Assembly: GCF_022370755.2 (NCBI RefSeq)
Contig: NZ_CP092364.2
Span: forward strand, 2,604,001 to 2,668,000
Origin: Mycolicibacterium goodii
Lineage (GTDB): Bacteria > Actinomycetota > Actinomycetes > Mycobacteriales > Mycobacteriaceae
Length of the DNA: 64,000 nt
Direction: 5' to 3'
The position numbers and the translations under genes are program-made. The notes below the pieces were generated by a model that made no database searches, was not told the origin of the DNA, and saw only the letters and a list, made by a program, of their open reading frames with translations. The number at the start of each line of letters is the position of its first letter. The first letter of the stretch is position 1. Below are positions 11,656 to 20,993 of the stretch, piece by piece.

Positions 11656-12348
11656 ATGCCACATGGTAGCACCGCCCACGAAGTGCTCGCCGTCGTGTTC
11701 CAGGTTCGCGACCTCGACACGCGTCAACCGAATCTCAGCGTCCTCTTGTGGCAACGGGCACTGGAACCCGAACGCGACAAGTGGTCACTTCCCGGCGGTC
11801 GCCTGCGCGACGACGAGGATCTGACCACCTCCGTGCGGCGTCAACTCGCGGAGAAAGTCGACCTGCGCGAGCTCGCACATCTCGAGCAACTCGCGGTGTT
11901 CTCCGATCCGAAGCGGGTGCCGGGCGAACGCACGATCGCGTCGACCTTCCTGGGCCTTGTGCCCTCTCCCGCCACCCCGGCCCTGCCCGACGACACCCGG
12001 TGGCATCCGGTCCACGAACTGCCCGAGATGGCGTTCGACCACGCACCCATGGTCGAGCACGCCCGCTCCCGGCTGATGGCCAAACTCTCGTACACGAATA
12101 TCGGATTTGCCTTGGCACCAAAAGAATTCGTCATCTCGTCACTGCGCGACGTGTACAGTGCGGCGCTGGACTACCAGGTGGACGCGACCAACCTGCAGCG
12201 TGTTCTCGAACGCCGCAAGGTGATCACCCGGACCGGGACCACGGCGCGGTCGGGCCGCAGCGGCGGGCGTCCCGCAGCCCTCTACCGGTTCACCGAGTCG
12301 CGATATCGAGTCACCGACGAATTCGCAGCGTTGCGGCCTCCCGGGTGA
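11656..12348 (+). CDS. nrtR: Nudix-related transcriptional regulator of NAD synthesis
   Basis: 230 aa, with an N-terminal Nudix-like fold (about residues 8-140) and a C-terminal winged-helix domain (about 150-225). The Nudix box is degenerate: in [21 protein letters not shown] the catalytic EExG positions are not conserved, so it should sense ADP-ribose or NAD derivatives rather than hydrolyse them. The C-terminal part has [18 protein letters not shown] and GRPAALYRF, typical of NrtR. It is divergent from nadABC and starts at ATG 11656 directly after the operator, probably leaderless. Autoregulation is likely from the operator position. Confidence 0.9.
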   Translation: MPHGSTAHEVLAVVFQVRDLDTRQPNLSVLLWQRALEPERDKWSLPGGRLRDDEDLTTSVRRQLAEKVDLRELAHLEQLAVFSDPKRVPGERTIASTFLGLVPSPATPALPDDTRWHPVHELPEMAFDHAPMVEHARSRLMAKLSYTNIGFALAPKEFVISSLRDVYSAALDYQVDATNLQRVLERRKVITRTGTTARSGRSGGRPAALYRFTESRYRVTDEFAALRPPG

Positions 12349-12390
12349 GTCGACTGGACTCTTAGACCTTTCTTAAGCAAGAATGCGCGG

Positions 12391-13722
12391 ATGGACTTGG
12401 CCAGCGCCGCGAATGCGGCCGATGCCGAATGGATCGGCCGTGCACCGCACGAGGAACTGGACCGCGACGCCAGGCCGGGATTGCCCGGTGAGGATCCGTT
12501 CTATGTCCCACCGGCCGGCTACCACCACGCCGAACCCGGCACGGTCCTGCGCAGCCGCGATGTCGAACTGGCCTTTCTCGGGCTGGTCCCGCAGGCTCTG
12601 CACGCCACACAGCTGCTCTACCGGTCCACCGACCGCAACGGCGCCCCCGAGGCCGCGGTCACCACGGTGATCATGCCGCCAGACGCGCGTGAGGACTGCC
12701 CGTTCGTGTCCTACCAGTGCGCGATCGACGCGATCTCGGCGAGCTGCTTCCCGTCGTACTCGCTGCGCAGGCGCGCCAAGGTGACCGGGGGCCTCGCGCA
12801 GTTCGAGCTGCTGTTGATCACCGCCGCCCTGGCCGAGGGTTGGGCTGTCTCGGTCCCCGACCACGAGGGCCTCGACGGTATGTGGGGAGCGCCGTACGAA
12901 CCCGGATACCACGTGCTCGACGGGCTGCGCGCGGCGATCAACTCCGAGCACCTGCCGCTGTCGGACGCATCGCCGATCGGGTTGTGGGGCTACTCCGGCG
13001 GCGGTCTGGCCAGCGCGTGGGCCGCGGAGATGAGCGGCTCCTATGCGCCCGAGCTGAACATCGTCGGCGCGGTGCTCGGCTCCCCCGTCGGCGATCTCGG
13101 CCAGACGTTCCGCCGGCTCAACGGCACGGTGTTCTCCGGGCTGCCCGCCCTGGTGGTCGCCGCGCTCGCCGACATCTACCCCGGTCTCAACCGCATCATC
13201 GCCGAGCACGCCACCACCGAGGGCCGCAAGCTGCTGCGACGGCTGCACGAGATGAGCACCGTCGAGGCCGTGCTGCGGCTGGCCCGCAAGGACATGGACG
13301 ATCTCGTGGACCTACCGCTCGAGCAGATCCTCGACAGCCCGGAGGTCACCCACGTCTTCGACGACATCAAACTCGGTGTCGCGACCCCCAACCCTCCTGT
13401 GCTGCTCATCCAGGCCGTGCACGACGAGCTGATCTCGGTGGACTGGATCGACGAACTCGTCGAGAAGTACCTGACCGGAGGCGCCTCGGTGACCTACCAC
13501 CGCGATCTGTTCAGTGAGCATCTGCTGCTGCACCCCATGTCGGCTCCCATGGCGTTGCGGTGGTTGAACGACCGATTCGCCGACCGTCCGCTGCACGCCA
13601 ACCTGGTGCGCACCAAGTGGCCGACGCTGCTCAATCCCATCACCTACGTCGGGATGGCGCGGTTGGCCGGTATCGCCGCCAAGGTCGTCACCGGCCGCGC
13701 GCTGCGGCGCCGTCCGCTCTGA
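12391..13722 (+). CDS. Secretory-lipase-family (LIP) alpha/beta hydrolase
   Basis: 443 aa, ortholog-like to the mycobacterial lipase next to the nad/bio genes (Rv1592c type). The nucleophile elbow is [11 protein letters not shown] (Ser near residue 205), and the likely acid and histidine are in AVHDELI and [21 protein letters not shown] precedes the elbow, as in fungal-type LIP lipases. No clear signal peptide is seen at this start, although the protein has the family's full length. It ends 21 bp from the convergent DUF2567 gene. Confidence 0.85.
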   Translation: MDLASAANAADAEWIGRAPHEELDRDARPGLPGEDPFYVPPAGYHHAEPGTVLRSRDVELAFLGLVPQALHATQLLYRSTDRNGAPEAAVTTVIMPPDAREDCPFVSYQCAIDAISASCFPSYSLRRRAKVTGGLAQFELLLITAALAEGWAVSVPDHEGLDGMWGAPYEPGYHVLDGLRAAINSEHLPLSDASPIGLWGYSGGGLASAWAAEMSGSYAPELNIVGAVLGSPVGDLGQTFRRLNGTVFSGLPALVVAALADIYPGLNRIIAEHATTEGRKLLRRLHEMSTVEAVLRLARKDMDDLVDLPLEQILDSPEVTHVFDDIKLGVATPNPPVLLIQAVHDELISVDWIDELVEKYLTGGASVTYHRDLFSEHLLLHPMSAPMALRWLNDRFADRPLHANLVRTKWPTLLNPITYVGMARLAGIAAKVVTGRALRRRPL

Positions 13723-13743
13723 TGGGTCCGATCCCGACTCGGC

Positions 13744-14430
13744 TCAGGGATGCGGCGGGGTGACCATCGGCGGCAGCACCGGATAGGCCGGAGGCTCGAC
13801 CGGCGGCCACGCGCCCAGATCGTCACGCGCCGTCGACACCGCGATGAGTGCATACACCAGGGCCGCGACGGCGGCCGGGAACAGGATGCTCGCCGCGACC
13901 TGTAACGGCGTGTGGCCGAAGAACACCGGCGGCGCCTCCACGACGTAGTGCACGCGGTTCTCCGGTGTGACCGGGGCTCCCGCGACGTCGATCGAGCCGT
14001 AACGACCGCGCACCAACAGGGCGCCGATGCCGGCCGCCGCACCGGCTGCCGCGGCGCACCCCGCCACCAGGGCCGTCGCGAGCGCCGGGCCGCGGTGCGC
14101 GCGCCACTGCCACAGCGCGACCGCGGCGACGACTCCGAGCACCACGAGCAGGCCCGTGAACATGAACGCCGCGGTGAAGAAGTGATCGGACTCGGCACCG
14201 AGATACGCCCGCGCGCGGTCGCCGCTGCGGGTCAGCGCGACCACGCCGTGGATCGGGGGCGCCAGGATCGACCACACCACCCCGAGCAGTGCGCCTGCGA
14301 CCGTCAGCGTCACCACCACGATGGCCGCCGCGCGGGATCGCGAGATGCGGGGCCCGCCCATGGGTCCTGCGGGCGCCGCCCGGACGGACGCGGGGGCGTC
14401 GGAGACGCTCATCTGGGGGTCTCCGCTCAT
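13744..14430 (-). CDS. DUF2567 membrane protein, last gene of the bioB operon
   Basis: 228 aa with four strongly hydrophobic segments (about residues 35-55, 85-110, 115-140 and 180-205) and a proline-rich C-terminal tail. [20 protein letters not shown] loop faces one side after the first helix. The start ATG 14430 overlaps the bsaP stop by 4 bp (ATGA); an in-frame ATG at 14412 is the alternative. It resembles Rv1591, of unknown function. Its strict coupling to bioB and bsaP suggests a biotin-related membrane role, which is inference only. Confidence 0.75.
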   Translation of the reverse strand: MSGDPQMSVSDAPASVRAAPAGPMGGPRISRSRAAAIVVVTLTVAGALLGVVWSILAPPIHGVVALTRSGDRARAYLGAESDHFFTAAFMFTGLLVVLGVVAAVALWQWRAHRGPALATALVAGCAAAAGAAAGIGALLVRGRYGSIDVAGAPVTPENRVHYVVEAPPVFFGHTPLQVAASILFPAAVAALVYALIAVSTARDDLGAWPPVEPPAYPVLPPMVTPPHP

Positions 14431-14663
14431 CGTCGGGGGTCGAGGTCGGTCGAGTCCACATGCCCGTGCCGAGAGCACTTGGCCCACCAGCCGTCCGGGC
14501 GCACCTGCACGATCATCCGCCGGCCACATTCGGCGCAAAACCGCGGCGGTTCCAGTCCCAACTGGGCGGCCGTGGGCAGCGCGCTGTCTGCCGGGCCACC
14601 CGTGTAGACGTTGTAGACGCCTGCACCGACGGGCACGGGAAGCGCCGGGGTCTCCTCGATCAT
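14427..14663 (-). CDS. bsaP: Biotin synthase auxiliary protein
   Basis: 78 aa small protein with a CAEC...C pattern (FCAECGRRM, then WAKCSRHGH), a likely metal or cluster ligand set. It sits directly after bioB in the position of Rv1590. That family has been reported as BsaP, required by mycobacterial BioB to turn dethiobiotin into biotin. The start is taken at ATG 14663 with GGGG 5 nt upstream; in-frame GTG codons at 14666 and 14669 are possible. It overlaps the downstream DUF2567 gene by 4 bp. Confidence 0.85.
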   Translation of the reverse strand: MIEETPALPVPVGAGVYNVYTGGPADSALPTAAQLGLEPPRFCAECGRRMIVQVRPDGWWAKCSRHGHVDSTDLDPRR

Positions 14664-14675
14664 CACCACCCCGTT

Positions 14676-15755
<1,080 letters not shown>

Positions 15756-15762
15756 GGTTACT

Positions 15763-15775
15763 TGAACAGTGTTCA
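15763..15775. promoter_or_regulatory. BioQ box 2, within the bioQ promoter
   Basis: Perfect palindrome TGAAC-AGT-GTTCA. It lies just upstream of the bioQ -10 hexamer TAAGAT (15779-15784), so bound BioQ would cover the -35/-10 spacer of its own gene. On the minus strand it is preceded by TTAACC, as at the bioF box. Confidence 0.8.
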
Positions 15776-15778
15776 GGT

Positions 15779-15784
15779 TAAGAT
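15779..15784 (+). promoter_or_regulatory. -10 hexamer of bioQ (leaderless)
   Basis: TAAGAT fits the mycobacterial TANNNT consensus and ends 6 nt before the GTG at 15791. No Shine-Dalgarno lies in between, so the transcript probably starts at the start codon. Confidence 0.6.
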
Positions 15785-15790
15785 AGCGGC

Positions 15791-16402
15791 GTGCAACTCC
15801 ACAAACCCGACGTGGTGGCTGCGGCGACGAAGATCCTCGACGACCACGGCATCGCAGACCTCACGATGCGACGGCTGGCCCGCGAGCTCGACGTGACGCC
15901 GGGCGCCCTGTACTGGCATTTCGCCAACAAACAGGAACTGTTGGGGGCCGTGGCCGACCACATTCTGCAAGCCGCCCGCGTCGACACGGGAAACCTGGCG
16001 TGGCGCGACAAAATCCACGAATCCGGCCGCGCGTTGCGTGATGCGTTGTTGTCCCACACCGACGGCGCCGAACTGGTGTCGGCGAGCTTCGCGGCGGGCG
16101 AGTCAACGGTAATCAGCGAGATCGTCGACCGCCTGGCCGGTGCGGCGAGAGACGCCGGGGTGAACGACACCGACATCGACGCGGCCGCGCGCACGGTCGT
16201 CTACTACGTGCTCGGGTTCACCGTCGACGAGCAGTCGCGGCTGCAGTGGGACGCCGTCGGCGCGCTCGGCGACGATCAGTCGCTGCTGACCCGCGACAAC
16301 ACCCGGCAGTTCCGCTTCGGTCTGCAGTTGCTCATCGACGGGCTGGCCGCACAGGGCGGGATCGGCAGCGAATCCAGCTCCGCGGTGCGCTCTTCCCACT
16401 GA
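15791..16402 (+). CDS. bioQ: TetR-family repressor of biotin genes
   Basis: 203 aa. The N-terminal HTH covers about residues 10-50, with DLTMRRLARELDVTPGALYWHFANKQELL typical of TetR. The C-terminal ligand domain is variable. The gene is divergent from bioB, and TGAAC-N3-GTTCA palindromes occur in their shared promoter and upstream of bioF. This matches BioQ, the known repressor of biotin synthesis in M. smegmatis. The start is GTG 15791, directly downstream of TAAGAT. It ends 3 bp from the convergent gene. Confidence 0.92.
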   Translation: MQLHKPDVVAAATKILDDHGIADLTMRRLARELDVTPGALYWHFANKQELLGAVADHILQAARVDTGNLAWRDKIHESGRALRDALLSHTDGAELVSASFAAGESTVISEIVDRLAGAARDAGVNDTDIDAAARTVVYYVLGFTVDEQSRLQWDAVGALGDDQSLLTRDNTRQFRFGLQLLIDGLAAQGGIGSESSSAVRSSH

Positions 16403-16405
16403 CCA

Positions 16406-17164
16406 CTACATGCCGCGGGAGACCACGGCATCCAGTGCTCGCAGCGCGTGGGGCTCACCGGAGGCCTCGACCGATCCACCGCGATTCCACGCCCACAACG
16501 CGAGATCGGCGGCCGTGCCACGGACCGCCGCCGACGTGAGCACCCCCTGGGGGTCCGGGTTTCGCACCGCGCGGGGCCGGGCGCCGGTCGCGCCGACGTC
16601 GACCTGCCAGCGCTGCCCCGTGTCGATCGCGATCAACTCGACCACCGCGGCGCGCTCGTACTGCGATCCGTCCGGCTGCCACGCCCACATGACATCGACG
16701 GCGTGGTCGACGGCGCCCGCCGCGACATCGGCGGCCAGTGCTCCGATGGGCAGGCCCGCGGCGAGTTCGGCGTCCACCCGGTGCATGGTCGCCTCATAGG
16801 TCTGCATCCGCCGCGTGAAGCCGACCGTCTGATCCGGTGGCCACCACGACCACCGCGGCTCGGCGTCGTCGAGCCGGCTCAGTTCGGTCAGCAGCCTTGC
16901 GGTCGCAGGCTCACGAAGCGCCAGCATGTCGGCGATCGAGTCCGGGCGCGACGGCCTCGACCGCTCGACCGCGGCGACCCCGTCGTCGGAGGTCACATTG
17001 CGGAACAGGACTGCGGCCCAGAAGAGTTGGACCGCGGTCAGATGCCACAGCAGATCCGACGCCGTCCAATCCGGACAGGTTGGGCAGGGCGCGCCGGGCG
17101 GCGTGGCCGACAGCACCTCGGCGAACCGCCGGGACTCGGCATCGATGATCGCGAGCCGGTTCAC
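16406..17164 (-). CDS. Maleylpyruvate-isomerase/DinB-like family protein
   Basis: 252 aa, with an N-terminal four-helix metal-binding domain (MDMPI_N type). CPDWTASDLLWHLTAVQLFW near residue 30 and YEATMHRVDAELAAG near residue 125 supply the conserved His residues. A C-terminal SCP-2-like domain follows (about 150-245, ending VRGTAADLALWAWNRGG). Relatives include mycothiol-dependent maleylpyruvate isomerase. The substrate here is unknown. It follows the 2H phosphoesterase gene by 12 bp and probably belongs to the bioF-bioD transcript. Confidence 0.8.
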   Translation of the reverse strand: MNRLAIIDAESRRFAEVLSATPPGAPCPTCPDWTASDLLWHLTAVQLFWAAVLFRNVTSDDGVAAVERSRPSRPDSIADMLALREPATARLLTELSRLDDAEPRWSWWPPDQTVGFTRRMQTYEATMHRVDAELAAGLPIGALAADVAAGAVDHAVDVMWAWQPDGSQYERAAVVELIAIDTGQRWQVDVGATGARPRAVRNPDPQGVLTSAAVRGTAADLALWAWNRGGSVEASGEPHALRALDAVVSRGM

Positions 17165-17176
17165 GCCCTCAGCATG

Positions 17177-17686
17177 TCACCCGATCGGGTGCTCCGTCCG
17201 CTTGTCGCCGATCCAGTGCCGCAAACCCGTGACCGTGCCGGCGATCTCGCGGGGCCGCCCGGAGATCCGCAACGCGGTCGCGAGCCGCGCGGGTGCGATG
17301 CGGCGGGCCAGCGTGACGTGCGGGGTCCATTCTCCGGGCCCGGCGTGCGGCATGGGGGCCGGCGTCATCAACGGCACGCACGCCCGGTGAACCTCGGCCT
17401 GCAGATCGAGCAGTTCCGCGGTGGGCACCAGCAGCCGTGCCAGGACATCCGCCGAGCGGCCGAAGATCAGCGTGGCGCCCAGTCGGCACGGCAACGGCAG
17501 ACGGTCCACCAGCGGCCGCAGGATCTGTTCGACGTCGGTGTCGATGTGCTGAGCGACCGCCAGGGTGGCGTGTGGCCGACTGGCCGGAGCCTGACTCGGT
17601 ATCCCGGCGTCGCGCAGTTCATCCCAGATGCGGCGGACCGTTGACTCGGTGTCGTCGTCGAAGACGAGTTCGACGGAGTGCACCAT
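17177..17686 (-). CDS. 2'-5' RNA ligase / 2H phosphoesterase family protein
   Basis: 169 aa, with the two HxTx motifs that define the 2H family: HATL near residue 39 and HVTL near residue 123. Bacterial members hydrolyse or ligate 2',5'-linkages or cyclic phosphates. The start is ATG 17686 with GGAGGA 8 nt upstream. It begins 22 bp after bioD. Why it travels with biotin genes is not clear. Confidence 0.85.
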   Translation of the reverse strand: MVHSVELVFDDDTESTVRRIWDELRDAGIPSQAPASRPHATLAVAQHIDTDVEQILRPLVDRLPLPCRLGATLIFGRSADVLARLLVPTAELLDLQAEVHRACVPLMTPAPMPHAGPGEWTPHVTLARRIAPARLATALRISGRPREIAGTVTGLRHWIGDKRTEHPIG

Positions 17687-17708
17687 GCACTTGCTCCTCC
17701 CGCGGGTG

Positions 17709-18386
17709 TCAGATCAGGCTGGTGATCCAGTCTGCGTCAAACACCGCCGCGCTCAGCGCCTCGAAGTGCTCGGGGGTGGCCAGCCCGGCTCCGGCGGGCA
17801 GAACCGCGCGTAGCGGCGCGAGGTCCGCGAGGGCCTTCCGATTGTCCAGTTCGGCAACCCCCGGCTCGTCCGGCCATGCCCCGATCACCAGCCCGGCACA
17901 CGAAACCTTGTGGGCGTCAAGCGCTTCGAGGGTCAATGCGGTGTGATTGAGCGTGCCGAGGCCCGGGGACACCACGACCAGCACCTGTGCGTCGAGATCG
18001 CCAGCCAGGTCACGCAACGTGACACCGTCGGCGCCGAGCACGACGAGCAGGCCTCCAGCGCCCTCCACCAGCGTCAGTCGGTGCGGTTCGTCGACCGCGC
18101 GCACGGAGTCCACCAGATCGGTACGGCTGGGCAGTCCCGCGCCGGCGCGCGCTGCGGCGGCGACCGGCGCCAGCGGTTCGGGGTAGCGCCATCCGCCGTG
18201 CAGAGCGGTGACCCCGGACAGGCGGCGGACCTCGCCGAGATCGTCGTCGCCGTCGATTGTTCCGGTCTGCACCGGCTTGCACACCGCGACGTCGCGACCG
18301 GCAAGTCGCGTCGCACACGCCAGCGCCGCCGTCGTCACCGTCTTGCCGACACCGGTGTCGGTGCCGGTCACCGCGAGCACCGTCAT
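17709..18386 (-). CDS. bioD: Dethiobiotin synthetase
   Basis: 225 aa P-loop enzyme that closes the ureido ring of DAPA with CO2 and ATP. The Walker A is GTDTGVGKT at residues 7-15, CKPVQTG follows near residue 36, and VEGAGGLLV lies near residue 105. The start ATG 18386 overlaps the bioF stop by 4 bp. Confidence 0.96.
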   Translation of the reverse strand: MTVLAVTGTDTGVGKTVTTAALACATRLAGRDVAVCKPVQTGTIDGDDDLGEVRRLSGVTALHGGWRYPEPLAPVAAAARAGAGLPSRTDLVDSVRAVDEPHRLTLVEGAGGLLVVLGADGVTLRDLAGDLDAQVLVVVSPGLGTLNHTALTLEALDAHKVSCAGLVIGAWPDEPGVAELDNRKALADLAPLRAVLPAGAGLATPEHFEALSAAVFDADWITSLI

Positions 18387-19531
18387 GCGCGGGCGGTGGT
18401 CAGGACGTCGGTGAGCACCTGCCTCGCGAGCGCCATCTCGTCGTCGGTCAACGAGGCCCGCGCGGTCAGGCGTAGCCGTGAGGTGCCTGCCGGAACCGTG
18501 GGCGGGCGGAAGCAGCCCACGCGCACGCCGCGTTCGAGGCAGGCCGCCGCGGCCCCGACGGCGGTCTCCGGGTCGCCCAGGATCACCGACACCACAGCGG
18601 ACGCGGGCGTTTCGGTGACCCCGGCGATCGCGGCCAACTCGGCGGCCCGGTCGAGCACGGCGCCGGCCCGCTGCGGTTCGGCGATCAACACACGCAGCGC
18701 GGCGGCCGCCGCACCGAGGGCCGCGGGCGCCAGTCCGGTGTCGAAGATGAACGAGCGTGCCGTGTCGATGAGGTGTGCACGCACCGCCGCAGGGCCGAGG
18801 ACCGCGCCACCCTGGCTGCCCAGCGCCTTCGACAGCGTCGTGGTCATCACGATGTCCGGTTCACCCGCCAGACCGACCTCGTACAGCAGACCCTGACCAC
18901 CGGGACCGCGTACCCCGAGACCGTGGGCCTCGTCGACGAGGAGCAGCGCGCCGTGCCGGCGGCACGCCTCGTGCAGCTCGCGCAGCGGGGCCAGATCGCC
19001 GTCGGCGCTGAACACCGATTCCGTCACGACGACAGCGCGCTGCTCGGTGCGTGCGGCCAGCGCCGCGTCGACCGCCTCGACGTCGCGGTGCGGCGAGACG
19101 ACCACCCGCGCCCGCGACAGCCGGCACGCGTCGACCAGCGATGCGTGCGACAGCGCATCCGACACGATGAGTGATCCCGGACCGGACAGCGCGACCAGCG
19201 CGCCGAGGTTGGCGGTGTAGCCCGACGAGAACACCAGCGCCGATTCGGCGCCAAGGAACGACGCGAGCCGGTTCTCGAACGCCTCGTGCAGTTCGGTGTT
19301 GCCGGTCACCAGCCGCGAGCCGCCGGCACCTGCACCCCAGGTGCGCAGTGCCTCGATGCCACCGTCGAGCACCGCCGGATGCTGCGACAGACCCAGATAG
19401 TCGTTGGAGGCCAGGTCGAGTTCGGCGCCGACGGGCGGACGGACTCGCAGTTCACGCCGCAGACCCTCGGTCCGGCGGCGTTGTTCGGCGTCGGCCAGCC
19501 AGGCCAACGGTGAAAGACCTGTGCGCGTCAC
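18383..19531 (-). CDS. bioF: 8-amino-7-oxononanoate synthase
   Basis: 382 aa PLP enzyme of the alpha-oxoamine synthase family. It joins pimeloyl thioester and alanine. [11 protein letters not shown] is near residue 42, the substrate [11 protein letters not shown] near residue 128, [11 protein letters not shown] near 198, and the PLP lysine in [12 protein letters not shown] near 230. The start is GTG 19531 with GGGGAGA 4 nt upstream. Upstream lie a 24-bp duplication and a BioQ box that overlaps the bioA stop. Confidence 0.95.
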   Translation of the reverse strand: MTRTGLSPLAWLADAEQRRRTEGLRRELRVRPPVGAELDLASNDYLGLSQHPAVLDGGIEALRTWGAGAGGSRLVTGNTELHEAFENRLASFLGAESALVFSSGYTANLGALVALSGPGSLIVSDALSHASLVDACRLSRARVVVSPHRDVEAVDAALAARTEQRAVVVTESVFSADGDLAPLRELHEACRRHGALLLVDEAHGLGVRGPGGQGLLYEVGLAGEPDIVMTTTLSKALGSQGGAVLGPAAVRAHLIDTARSFIFDTGLAPAALGAAAAALRVLIAEPQRAGAVLDRAAELAAIAGVTETPASAVVSVILGDPETAVGAAAACLERGVRVGCFRPPTVPAGTSRLRLTARASLTDDEMALARQVLTDVLTTARA

Positions 19532-19550
19532 GGGCTCTCCCCTCGGGTGT

Positions 19551-19598
19551 CGCGTCGGCGGGCCGACAATTGAACGCGTCGGCGGGCCGACAATTGAA
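19551..19598. repeat. 24-bp tandem duplication in the bioF leader
   Basis: Two identical copies (19551-19574 and 19575-19598) of a unit that starts CGCGTCGGCGGGCCGACAAT. The unit contains a GTCGGC/GCCGAC inverted repeat with a 2-nt centre, so the bioF leader RNA would carry two short GC hairpins. The duplication lies between the BioQ box and the bioF start and lengthens the leader by 24 nt. Confidence 0.95.
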
Positions 19599-19607
19599 CA
19601 CCGTTCA
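19595..19607. promoter_or_regulatory. BioQ box 3, upstream of bioF-bioD
   Basis: Perfect palindrome TGAAC-ACC-GTTCA. On the minus strand it reads as part of TTAACCTGAAC, the same context as at bioB, with TAACCT (19607-19612) as candidate -10. Its last three bases are the bioA stop codon, so the operator is built partly from bioA coding sequence. Confidence 0.75.
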
Positions 19608-20903
19608 GGTTAACGCACGCGCGACGCCCACCATCCCCTCGGTGATCTGAGCGACCTCCTCGGCCGTGCAGATGAACGGCGGCATGGCGTAGATGAGCTT
19701 TCCGAACGGGCGCAGCCACACACCGTGGCGCAGCGCCGTCGTCGTCGCGACCGGCATGTCCACCGGCTCACGCATCTCGATCACGCCGATCGCCCCGAGA
19801 ACCCGCACATCGGCCACAGCGGCCAGATCCCGCGCCGGCTCCAAGCCCGCGCGCAGACCCTCCTCGATCGTGGCCACCTGACCACGCCAGTCGCTGTTGA
19901 TCAAGAGTTCGACGGCCGCCACACCCACTGCGCAGGCCAGTGCGTTGGCCATGAACGTCGGGCCGTGCATGAGGGCGCCCGGCTCCCCCGAACTGATGGT
20001 CCGCGCGACGCGCGTGGTGCACAGCGTCGCGGCCAATGTGATGTAGCCGCCGGTGAGCGCCTTGCCGACACACATGATGTCGGGGCTGACACCGGCATGT
20101 TCGGCGGCGAACAGCTTGCCGGTGCGGCCGAACCCCGTGGCGATCTCGTCGAAGATGAGCAGCACGTCGTGGCGGTCGCAGATGGCGCGCAGATCGGCGA
20201 GGTACCGCGGATCGTGGAATCGCATCCCGCCGGCCCCCTGGACGACCGGTTCGACGATCACCGCGGCGAGTTCGTCGGCATGCGCGGCGAGTTGCGCCTC
20301 GAACGCCGCGATGTAGGCCGGGTCGTAACCGCTGGGCACCGCCGCCGCGAATTCCTGCGCCACCAGGACGTCGGTCCACAACGAGTGCATGCCTCCGTCG
20401 GGATCGCACACGCTCATCGGGGTGAACGTGTCCCCGTGGTAGCCGCCACGCCATGTCATCAGGCGATGTTTGCCGCCGCGTCCGAGACTGCGCCAGTACT
20501 GCAGCGCCATCTTGACGGCGACCTCGATCGAGACCGACCCCGAGTCGCTGAAGAACACGGTGTCCAGACCATCCGGTGTCAGTTCCACGAGCAGCTGCGC
20601 CAAGCGCGCCGCGGGCTCGTGCGTCAATCCGCCGAACATGACGTGGTTCATGGTCGCCAACTGCCGGCTGATCGCCCGATCCAGTTCCGGGTGGCCGTGG
20701 CCGTGCACGGCCGTCCACCACGAGGCCATCGCATCGAGCACGTCGAGCCGCGTGCCGTCGGACGGGTCGATCACCGTCAGCCACGCGCCCTTGGCGCCGA
20801 CCGCCACGATCGGTGGGAACCCGTCCGCTCCGATCTTGCTGTAGGGGTGCCAGATGTGCGCGGAGTCGATGGCACTGATCTGCGCCGGGGTCAGGTCGGC
20901 CAC
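19605..20903 (-). CDS. bioA: Adenosylmethionine-8-amino-7-oxononanoate aminotransferase
   Basis: 432 aa class III PLP aminotransferase using SAM as amino donor (DAPA synthase). [13 protein letters not shown] near residue 15, substrate-binding [15 protein letters not shown] near 50, [21 protein letters not shown] near 150, [16 protein letters not shown] near 240 and the PLP lysine in [10 protein letters not shown] near 275. The start is GTG 20903. TAGGCT lies 8 nt upstream of it and there is no Shine-Dalgarno, so it may be leaderless. No BioQ-type box was seen at its own promoter. Confidence 0.94.
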   Translation of the reverse strand: MADLTPAQISAIDSAHIWHPYSKIGADGFPPIVAVGAKGAWLTVIDPSDGTRLDVLDAMASWWTAVHGHGHPELDRAISRQLATMNHVMFGGLTHEPAARLAQLLVELTPDGLDTVFFSDSGSVSIEVAVKMALQYWRSLGRGGKHRLMTWRGGYHGDTFTPMSVCDPDGGMHSLWTDVLVAQEFAAAVPSGYDPAYIAAFEAQLAAHADELAAVIVEPVVQGAGGMRFHDPRYLADLRAICDRHDVLLIFDEIATGFGRTGKLFAAEHAGVSPDIMCVGKALTGGYITLAATLCTTRVARTISSGEPGALMHGPTFMANALACAVGVAAVELLINSDWRGQVATIEEGLRAGLEPARDLAAVADVRVLGAIGVIEMREPVDMPVATTTALRHGVWLRPFGKLIYAMPPFICTAEEVAQITEGMVGVARALT

Positions 20904-20993
20904 AGATCGGCAGCCTAACCCTTTGCCCGCCGGTGTGAGCAACACGTTCCGAATGTGAGCAGGCGGGGGTTCTTAGGTAAATTGACCTCGATC

